Assembly (NCBI GenBank): GCA_030531385.1
Contig: JAUNNP010000011.1
Span: forward strand, 1-39,720
DNA from: Eubacteriales bacterium
Lineage (GTDB): Bacteria; Bacillota; Clostridia; Lachnospirales; Lachnospiraceae
DNA: 39,720 nucleotides
Direction of reading: 5' to 3'
This document shows, in pieces, positions 34,262 through 39,720 of this stretch. The notes beneath the pieces were generated by a model that saw only the letters and a program-made list of their open reading frames with translations, did no database searches and was not told the DNA's origin. The position numbers were made by a program, and so were the translations under genes. Each line of letters begins with the position of its first letter. Within the stretch, counting starts at the first letter, position 1.

Positions 34262-35799
34262 ACACATTCTGGTCACTCGTTCCTCCGGTAGTGGCTATTG
34301 CGCTGGCACTTATAACCAAAGAGGTTTATTCATCGCTCTTTATAGGTATAGTGTTCGGAGGACTTTTGTATTCGGGCTTCAGCATTGCGGGAACCATGGA
34401 GCATGTGCTTGTGGACGGCATCATCGCCTCTGTATCAGATCCGTACAATGTTGGTATCCTTATCTTCCTCGTGGTACTCGGAGCCATGGTAATGCTTATG
34501 AACCGCGCAGGCGGCTCAGCAGCCTTTGGACGCTGGTCAGAGGATCATATCAAGACGAAGATGGGAGCACAGCTTGCGACCATAGTGCTCGGCACACTTA
34601 TCTTTATCGATGACTATTTCAACTGCCTTACTGTTGGCTCTGTTATGCGTCCCGTTACAGATAAGCATAATATCAGCCGCGCAAAGCTTGCATATCTTAT
34701 CGATGCCACAGCTGCACCTATATGTATCATAGCGCCGGTCTCATCCTGGGCTGCCGCTGTTTCGGGCTTTGTCGAGGGCGCAAACGGACTTGAGCTTTTT
34801 ATCCGTGCTATTCCTTACAACTTCTATGCTCTGCTTACGATCGTCATGATGCTCGCGCTTACCGTAAGGGATTTTGATTTCGGAGCAATGAAGAAGGCGG
34901 AGCTTACAAATAATCTTAACTACGTTAAGCCCGATCCGGAACCGGAACCGGCTATTTCGGGAGCGGAGGAGCAGCCTGAACCGCCGGTCAGCTCAAAGGG
35001 AAGAGTAATTCATCTTGTATTCCCTATCATGGTGCTTATCATCAGCTGTGTTCTCGGACTTATTTATTCCGGCGGTTTCTTTGAAGGCGAAAGCTTCATA
35101 GATGCTTTTTCAAATGCTGACGCTTCAATAGGTCTTTCCTACGGCTCAGTTGCTGCACTTATTATTACTATCATATTCTTCCTTGCTACACGCGTGCTTG
35201 ACTTTAAGCAGTGCATGACGGCACTTCCCGAGGGATTCCAGAGCATGGTACCGGCTATTCTTATCCTGACCTTTGCGTGGTCACTTAAGGCGATGACCGA
35301 TTCACTCGGAGCCAGAGAATATGTTGCGAGTATAGTTGCTTCATTTGCGGATAACGGAACTATCATGAGCCTGCTTCCGGCTATTGTATTCCTGATCGGC
35401 TGCCTACTCGCATTTGCATCGGGAACCTCATGGGGAACCTTCGGAGTTCTTATCCCTATCGTTGTAAATGTCTTTGGCGGAGATCTTTCAAACGAGCTTA
35501 TGATCATCTGCATCTCAGCCTGCATGGCAGGCGCGGTCTGCGGCGACCACTGCTCACCGATATCCGATACCACCATCATGGCATCTGCAGGAGCTCAGTG
35601 TGATCACATCCTTCATGTATCCACACAGCTTCCGTATGCGATCCTGGCTGCAGCGGTTTCACTTGTGTGCTACATTTTTACGGGCTTTATCAGAAGCTGG
35701 TTTATCTGCCTGCCTGCAGGCATAGTTCTTATGGTTGTCGTTCTGCTCATTATCCAGATGCTCTCAAAGGGAAAGGCAGAGCCTGAAGCAGCTGAATAA
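34252..35799 (+). CDS. NhaC-family Na+/H+ antiporter
   Basis: A polytopic transporter of 515 residues from the ATG at 34252, or 518 from the GTG at 34243; AGGG/GGTGG sequences upstream support either. It has about eleven hydrophobic segments. Marks of the family include TLIFIDDYFNCLTVGSVMRP and the paired late region FASGTSWGTFGVLIPI with AVCGDHCSPISDTTIMASAG. A Pro/Glu-rich cytoplasmic loop (about 227-250, containing PEPEPAIS) splits the two halves. Members exchange sodium or organic ions for protons or other ions, so the exact substrate is uncertain. Expression is probably shaped by the leader hairpin and ORF just upstream. Confidence 0.9.
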   Translation: MFVNTFWSLVPPVVAIALALITKEVYSSLFIGIVFGGLLYSGFSIAGTMEHVLVDGIIASVSDPYNVGILIFLVVLGAMVMLMNRAGGSAAFGRWSEDHIKTKMGAQLATIVLGTLIFIDDYFNCLTVGSVMRPVTDKHNISRAKLAYLIDATAAPICIIAPVSSWAAAVSGFVEGANGLELFIRAIPYNFYALLTIVMMLALTVRDFDFGAMKKAELTNNLNYVKPDPEPEPAISGAEEQPEPPVSSKGRVIHLVFPIMVLIISCVLGLIYSGGFFEGESFIDAFSNADASIGLSYGSVAALIITIIFFLATRVLDFKQCMTALPEGFQSMVPAILILTFAWSLKAMTDSLGAREYVASIVASFADNGTIMSLLPAIVFLIGCLLAFASGTSWGTFGVLIPIVVNVFGGDLSNELMIICISACMAGAVCGDHCSPISDTTIMASAGAQCDHILHVSTQLPYAILAAAVSLVCYIFTGFIRSWFICLPAGIVLMVVVLLIIQMLSKGKAEPEAAE

Positions 35800-35828
35800 A
35801 ATATCAGGCAGGAGCATACGGCTTTTGC

Positions 35829-35857
35829 TTGCAATATTTAAAACATCGTACTATCAT
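35829..35857 (+). promoter_or_regulatory. Sigma-A promoter of the riboflavin operon
   Basis: TTGCAA (35829-35834) and TATCAT (35852-35857) are separated by 17 bp. The predicted start near 35864 is about 15 nt before the FMN riboswitch, the usual arrangement. Confidence 0.7.
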
Positions 35858-35878
35858 AGTGAAGTGTAAAAATTAAAT

Positions 35879-36016
35879 ATATCTTCGGGGCGGGGTGAGA
35901 TTCCCCACCGGCGGTATAGTCCGCGAGCAAAGAGGGACAAGGTATTTTGAGAGTCCTTTGGCGCAGGAACCGGTGTGATTCCGGTACCGACAGTATAGTC
36001 TGGATGAGAGAAGAAG
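35879..36016 (+). promoter_or_regulatory. FMN riboswitch (RFN element)
   Basis: The conserved blocks occur in order: ATCTTCGGGGCGGGGTGAGA, TTCCCCACCGGCGGTA, CCGCGAGC, a variable P3 arm, GGCGCAGGAACCGGTGTGA, TTCCGGTACCGACAGTATAG and GGATGAGAGAAGA. ATCTTC at the start pairs with the terminal GAGAAGA to close P1. The aptamer binds FMN and is expected to repress the downstream rib genes when flavin is plentiful. The expression platform appears to be the tandem terminators 120 nt further on; no antiterminator pairing was worked out by hand. Confidence 0.95.
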
Positions 36017-36056
36017 GAACGGCTATGTGCTTTAAGACGGTCATTACATAATTGGC

Positions 36057-36096
36057 GTATGCTGACGTATGTTGCCATATGCTGATGTATGTTGAC
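36057..36096 (+). repeat. Four tandem 10-bp repeats between riboswitch and terminators
   Basis: Consecutive decamers read GTATGCTGAC, GTATGTTGCC, ATATGCTGAT and GTATGTTGAC, followed by a partial ATAT. They can also be seen as a 20-bp unit repeated twice with three mismatches. They lie in the non-coding rib leader. The unit length equals about one helical turn, and TATGTTGACATA within the fourth copy is self-complementary. Confidence 0.75.
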
Positions 36097-36135
36097 ATAT
36101 CCTTATGGTGCCTTGCCGTAATAAAAGCTTATTTT

Positions 36136-36161
36136 GCCCCGCAGTTTCTGCGGGGCTTTTT
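36136..36161 (+). terminator. Intrinsic terminator 1 in the rib leader
   Basis: GCCCCGCAG (36136-36144) pairs perfectly with CTGCGGGGC (36148-36156) across a TTT loop, followed by TTTTT. It is a strong factor-independent terminator between the FMN riboswitch and ribD, and is the likely expression platform. Confidence 0.88.
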
Positions 36162-36173
36162 GAATCTTATCCG

Positions 36174-36199
36174 GCCCTGCAATTTCTGCGGGGCTTTTT
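36174..36199 (+). terminator. Intrinsic terminator 2, imperfect duplicate of terminator 1
   Basis: GCCCTGCA (36174-36181) pairs with TGCGGGGC (36187-36194), with one G-U pair, followed by TTTTT. The 3' half, TTTCTGCGGGGCTTTTTGAA, is identical to that of terminator 1 and lies 38 bp after it, so the element arose by tandem duplication. It ends 28 bp before ribD. Confidence 0.8.
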
Positions 36200-36226
36200 G
36201 AATCTTTTGAATTTCGGAGAATGAAA

Positions 36227-37402
36227 ATGACCGGACAGCAATATATGCAAAGAGCAATAGAGCTTGCGGCAAAAGGCGCAGGACACACAAATCCCAATCC
36301 AATGGTAGGGGCGGTGATAGTTAAGGACGACCGGATCATAGGAGAAGGATACCATGAGGTCTATGGCTCACTTCATGCGGAAAGAAATGCCCTTAAGGAC
36401 CTTAAGGAATCAGCAGAAGGGGCCGAGCTGTATGTCATCCTTGAACCCTGCTGCCATCATGGAAAACAGCCTCCATGTACCGATGCTGTTATAGAAAGCG
36501 GAATAAAAAGGGTATATGTGGGATCAGCGGACCCGAATCCCCTTGTGGCGGGAAAAGGCATAAGGCTCCTTAAGGAAGCCGGCATAGAGGTCATAGAGGG
36601 CTTTATGAAAGAGGAATGCGATGCGCTTAATCCGGTATTCTTTCATTACATAAGCAGCAGGGAACCTTATATTGCGCTTAAATACGCGATGACTGCCGAT
36701 GGAAAGACTGCGACCGCGACCGCAAGGTCGCAGTGGATAACAGGGGAAGAAGCAAGAAGGCATGTTCATGAATTAAGGAATTACTATTCAGGCATACTTG
36801 CAGGTATAGGAACAGTCCTTGCGGATGACCCGATGCTTAACTGCCGCATTGATGGCGGCAGAGATCCAAAGCGCATCATACTGGATACCGGTCTTCGCAT
36901 TCCTCTTGGATCTAAGCTTGTAAAGACAGCAAAGGACATTCCTCTCATTGTAGTCTGCAAAAAGGAAAATGCTTATGCTGATGCAGAAGATGGAAGCAAA
37001 AAAAGCGCGGAAGCAGGAAAGGCTCTGTCGGCAGCATTCGCAGAAAAAAAGGAAAGACTGAAAGCGGCAGGAGCCGAAGTGATCGAGACAGAGCTTGAAG
37101 ACGGCTCTGTATCCATAAAGGAAACTGTGAAGGAGCTTGGAAAAAGAGGCATTGACGGCATACTTGTCGAGGGCGGCGGAACTGTCAATGCTTCATTTAT
37201 AAAGGCCGGAAAAGTAAACCATGTATATGCCTACATAGGGGCAAAGCTTTTTGGAGGGCCCGGAAATTTTACTCCGGTAAAAGGAGAAGGGATAACTGAG
37301 GTGAGCGAGGCGCTTGAGCTTGCGGACCCCAAGGTCAGATGCTTTGGTGATGATGTTCTTATAGAGTATGAGACGGTAAAGAGGCCGGCACGGATGAGAT
37401 AA
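36227..37402 (+). CDS. ribD: Riboflavin biosynthesis bifunctional deaminase/reductase
   Basis: RibD deaminates the pyrimidine from the GTP cyclohydrolase II product and then reduces the ribosyl side chain. ATG at 36227 is preferred because GGAG lies 7 bp upstream, while the ATG at 36221 is only 2 bp from it; the protein has 391 residues. The deaminase domain (about 1-145) has NPNPMVGAVIV, H50-A-E52, and zinc cysteines C75 and C84 in EPCCHHGKQPPC. The reductase domain (about 146-385) carries YIALKYAMTADGKTA, IGTVLADDPMLNCR and LVEGGGTVNASFI. A Lys/Ala/Glu-rich insertion sits near 247-280. It is the first gene of the operon. Confidence 0.96.
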   Translation: MTGQQYMQRAIELAAKGAGHTNPNPMVGAVIVKDDRIIGEGYHEVYGSLHAERNALKDLKESAEGAELYVILEPCCHHGKQPPCTDAVIESGIKRVYVGSADPNPLVAGKGIRLLKEAGIEVIEGFMKEECDALNPVFFHYISSREPYIALKYAMTADGKTATATARSQWITGEEARRHVHELRNYYSGILAGIGTVLADDPMLNCRIDGGRDPKRIILDTGLRIPLGSKLVKTAKDIPLIVVCKKENAYADAEDGSKKSAEAGKALSAAFAEKKERLKAAGAEVIETELEDGSVSIKETVKELGKRGIDGILVEGGGTVNASFIKAGKVNHVYAYIGAKLFGGPGNFTPVKGEGITEVSEALELADPKVRCFGDDVLIEYETVKRPARMR

Positions 37403-37435
37403 ACAGGTCCTGAACGGGAGAAGGATGATCTGAAG

Positions 37436-38158
37436 ATGTTTACGGGTATAGTTGAGGAAAAGGGAAAAATAAAAAAAGTTCTTAGCGGCCGGGAATCAGG
37501 CTCTATAGAGCTTAAAGCGGACAAAGTGCTTAAGGGTACAAAGATAGGGGACAGTATAGCGGTAAACGGGGTATGCCTCACGGTGACCGGGCTTAATTCA
37601 GACAGCTTTACGGCAGATGTTATGCCGGAGACGCTCCGGAGGACCAATCTTGGCAGCCTTCCGATCGGGGCAGAGGTGAATCTTGAACGGGCCATGGCAG
37701 CTGACGGGCGCTTTGGAGGTCACATAGTCAGCGGACATATAGACGGCACCGGCACGATAAAGTCAATTAAGCCGGAAGGCAATGCTGTGTGGGTATCGAT
37801 CACTGCTGAGCCTGGGATCTTGCGTCTCATTGTGGAAAAAGGATCGATATGTATAGATGGAATAAGTCTCACAGTGGCATATGTCGATGACAGGGAATTC
37901 AGAGTATCGGTCATACCTCATACCGGATCGGAGACCACGCTGCTTAAAAAAAGGGCCGGTGACATCGTTAATCTGGAAAATGATATCGTCGGCAAATATG
38001 TGGAAAAGCTGATAGGACCATATACCGGTACAGCACAAGGCGGGCCCGGAAGTAAGGCCTGGGGCGGCAGCGTGAGCTCGAATGGCAGCGAAAAAAAGGA
38101 AAGCATGGCAGGGGAGTCGCGGCTTTCGATGGAATTTTTAAATGAGTACGGATTTTAA
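37436..38158 (+). CDS. ribE: Riboflavin synthase alpha chain
   Basis: This enzyme dismutates two 6,7-dimethyl-8-ribityllumazine molecules to riboflavin. Two lumazine-binding barrels are visible: the first opens MFTGIVEEKG and has GDSIAVNGVCLTVTG, and the second opens GGHIVSGHIDGTG and has SICIDGISLTVAYVD. At 240 residues it is about 25 longer than usual: a Gly/Ser-rich linker (about 197-226) separates the second barrel from the terminal helix S-R-L-S-M-E-F-L-N-E-Y-G-F, which normally follows directly. It lies 33 bp after ribD and 19 bp before ribBA. Some species call this gene ribC. Confidence 0.95.
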   Translation: MFTGIVEEKGKIKKVLSGRESGSIELKADKVLKGTKIGDSIAVNGVCLTVTGLNSDSFTADVMPETLRRTNLGSLPIGAEVNLERAMAADGRFGGHIVSGHIDGTGTIKSIKPEGNAVWVSITAEPGILRLIVEKGSICIDGISLTVAYVDDREFRVSVIPHTGSETTLLKKRAGDIVNLENDIVGKYVEKLIGPYTGTAQGGPGSKAWGGSVSSNGSEKKESMAGESRLSMEFLNEYGF

Positions 38159-38177
38159 TTTGCGGAGGACGTAATTA

Positions 38178-39386
38178 ATGGACAATGGATTTAACACGAT
38201 CGAGGAGGCTCTCGAGGCCCTTCGTGCGGGAAAGATCATACTTGTGACAGATGATCCGGACCGCGAGAATGAAGGCGACTTTATCTGCGCCGCGGAATTT
38301 GCCACGCCGGAGAATGTCAATTTCATGGCAAGCTTTGCAAAGGGCCTTATCTGCATGCCAATGAATAAGGAGCTTGCGGATAAGCTGAACCTTATGCAGA
38401 TGGTATCTGAGAACACAGATAACCACAGCACAGCATTTACAGTATCTATAGATCATAAGGATACGACCACAGGCATTTCTGCTTATGAAAGATCGCTTAC
38501 GGCTATGAAGGCGGTCGAGGATGGAGCAGAGGCTCTTGATTTCAGAAGACCGGGGCACATGTTCCCGCTTGTTGCGAGAAAGGGCGGAGTGCTGGTGCGA
38601 GGCGGCCATACAGAGGCAACGGTCGATCTTATGAGGCTCGCAGGGCTTAAACAGTGCGGACTTTGCTGCGAGATCATGAAGGACGACGGCCATATGATGA
38701 GGACGCCGGAGTTAAAGGAGCTTGCGAAAAAGCATGATCTTGTATTCATTACGATCAAGGAGCTTGCGGATTATATCAGAGTAAATGAGAAGCACGTAAG
38801 CTGTGAGGCAAAGGTGCATCTTCCGACCTCCTACGGCGATTTTATGGCCTACGGCTATACAAGTGACATTACGGGAGAGCATCATGTGGCTCTTGTAAAG
38901 GGTGAGATCGGTGACGGTATGGATGTGCTCTGCAGAGTCCACTCAGAGTGTATGACCGGTGATGTTTTCGGGTCTCTTCGCTGCGACTGCGGAAACCAGC
39001 TTGCAAAGGCCCTTATGCAGATCGAAAAGGAGGGCCGCGGAATACTTCTTTACATGAGGCAGGAGGGCCGTGGTATAGGACTTATCAATAAGCTTAAGGC
39101 TTATGAACTTCAGGAAAAGGGCAGGGATACAGTCGAGGCAAATGTTGAGCTCGGCTTTGCGCCGGATCTTCGTGAGTACTGGGTAGGCGCCCAGATCCTT
39201 ACCGATCTTGGAGTAAAAGAGCTTCGACTCCTTACCAATAACCCGAGCAAGGTCTATGGACTTGACGGTCTCGGACTTACGATAAAGGAACGCGTGCCTA
39301 TTGAAGTTGATGTTACCGATACGGCAAGAAAATACATGAGGACAAAGGGCGAGAAAATGGGTCATATTTTCACGCATCTATATTAA
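38178..39386 (+). CDS. ribBA: Bifunctional DHBP synthase / GTP cyclohydrolase II
   Basis: RibBA supplies both riboflavin precursors: 3,4-dihydroxy-2-butanone 4-phosphate and the pyrimidine from GTP. The N-terminal domain (about 1-200) has [17 protein letters not shown], with its metal-binding acids, and [20 protein letters not shown]. The C-terminal domain (about 205-402) has the zinc site C258-x10-C269-x-C271 and the GTP-binding segment [18 protein letters not shown]. The 402-residue length is normal and both active sites look intact. GGAGGA precedes the ATG. Confidence 0.97.
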   Translation: MDNGFNTIEEALEALRAGKIILVTDDPDRENEGDFICAAEFATPENVNFMASFAKGLICMPMNKELADKLNLMQMVSENTDNHSTAFTVSIDHKDTTTGISAYERSLTAMKAVEDGAEALDFRRPGHMFPLVARKGGVLVRGGHTEATVDLMRLAGLKQCGLCCEIMKDDGHMMRTPELKELAKKHDLVFITIKELADYIRVNEKHVSCEAKVHLPTSYGDFMAYGYTSDITGEHHVALVKGEIGDGMDVLCRVHSECMTGDVFGSLRCDCGNQLAKALMQIEKEGRGILLYMRQEGRGIGLINKLKAYELQEKGRDTVEANVELGFAPDLREYWVGAQILTDLGVKELRLLTNNPSKVYGLDGLGLTIKERVPIEVDVTDTARKYMRTKGEKMGHIFTHLY

Positions 39387-39443
39387 AGTACTTAACGGAT
39401 CGGCCGCAGATATATAAATTCAGATAATACAAGGAGGAACGAT

Positions 39444-39720
39444 ATGAATATCTTAGAAGGCAAATTAGTTGCAAAGGAAGGCATGAAGGTAGGACTCGTT
39501 GCAGCGCGTTTCAACGAGGTAATAGTAAATAAGCTTGTAGGCGGAGCTCTTGATGGTCTTAAAAGACACGGGGTCGAGGATGACAATATAACCACAGCAT
39601 GGGTGCCGGGAGCATTTGAAATACCTTTTATCGCAAAGAAGATGGCAGAGTCGGGAAAGTATGATGCCGTTATTGCACTCGGTGCTGTTATCAGAGGCTC
39701 GACCTCACACTATGACCTTG
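39444..39720 (+). CDS. ribH: 6,7-dimethyl-8-ribityllumazine synthase, cut by the window edge
   Basis: The first 92 residues are visible. The protein begins [20 protein letters not shown] and has ARFNEVIV, the [10 protein letters not shown] substrate loop and [15 protein letters not shown], all typical of RibH. AAGGAGG lies 6 bp before the ATG. The enzyme condenses the two products fed by RibBA and RibD to give the RibE substrate, and completes the ribD-ribE-ribBA-ribH operon. The normal length of about 155 residues implies roughly 190 bp beyond the window. Confidence 0.96.
   Translation, partial: MNILEGKLVAKEGMKVGLVAARFNEVIVNKLVGGALDGLKRHGVEDDNITTAWVPGAFEIPFIAKKMAESGKYDAVIALGAVIRGSTSHYDL

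Noticed and set aside
36057..36096. Short CRISPR-like repeat array
   Set aside because: The units are 10 bp and contiguous with no spacers, and no cas gene is in the window.

Overview
The window looks like chromosome from a Firmicute of class Clostridia, most likely a Lachnospiraceae member. This rests on overall protein resemblance, strong AAGGAGG-type ribosome binding sites, sigma-A-like promoters and mid-range GC with AT-rich gaps; no 16S or other marker gene is present. Genes are tightly packed, many with ATGA or TAATG overlaps. Nearly all lie on the plus strand; the exception is a two-component pair on the minus strand (23149-24893).

Layout. (1) 91-3627: a promoter, a membrane-anchored GH18-type glycosidase, a Sua5/YwlC tRNA threonylcarbamoyl-adenylate synthase and endonuclease III. 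(2) 3718-6036: a 32-residue membrane peptide, a stand-alone C-terminal half of an AIR-synthase-like protein, an Lrp/AsnC-like regulator and a class I/II aminotransferase. (3) 6036-23140: a surface-polysaccharide locus of about 17 kb. It holds a Wzt-type ABC ATPase without a visible permease, a 1301-residue multidomain glycosyltransferase, a GmhA-type sugar isomerase, a GT2 enzyme, three large membrane proteins in a row, rfbF-rfbG-rfbH for a CDP-deoxyhexose, licD and a GtrB/DPM1-like GT2. (4) 23149-24893, minus strand: histidine kinase and OmpR-type regulator. (5) 25104-28822: thiamine pyrophosphokinase, then a BCCT transporter, TrmL and a PflX-like radical SAM protein behind a clear promoter. 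(6) 28960-34150: ftsH, mutS2 and an orphan response regulator. (7) 34128-35799: an NhaC-type antiporter behind a striking leader hairpin that contains a 16-codon ORF. (8) 35829-39720: promoter, FMN riboswitch, a 10-bp tandem repeat, two duplicated terminators and the riboflavin operon ribD-ribE-ribBA-ribH; ribH runs off the right edge.

How the parts work together. The polysaccharide locus probably makes a lipid-linked or exported glycan carrying a CDP-derived 6-deoxy or 3,6-dideoxy sugar and a LicD-transferred phospho-substituent. Several expected partners are absent: the Wzm permease, the E3 reductase and final enzymes of the dideoxysugar pathway, and the heptose kinase/nucleotidyltransferase. 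The riboflavin operon looks like a standard FMN-repressed unit with an unusual expression platform. I see no CRISPR array, defence island, prophage, insertion sequence, rRNA or tRNA. The most novel-looking signals are the nhaC leader structure, the riboflavin leader repeats with duplicated terminators, and the half-length AIR-synthase-like gene.
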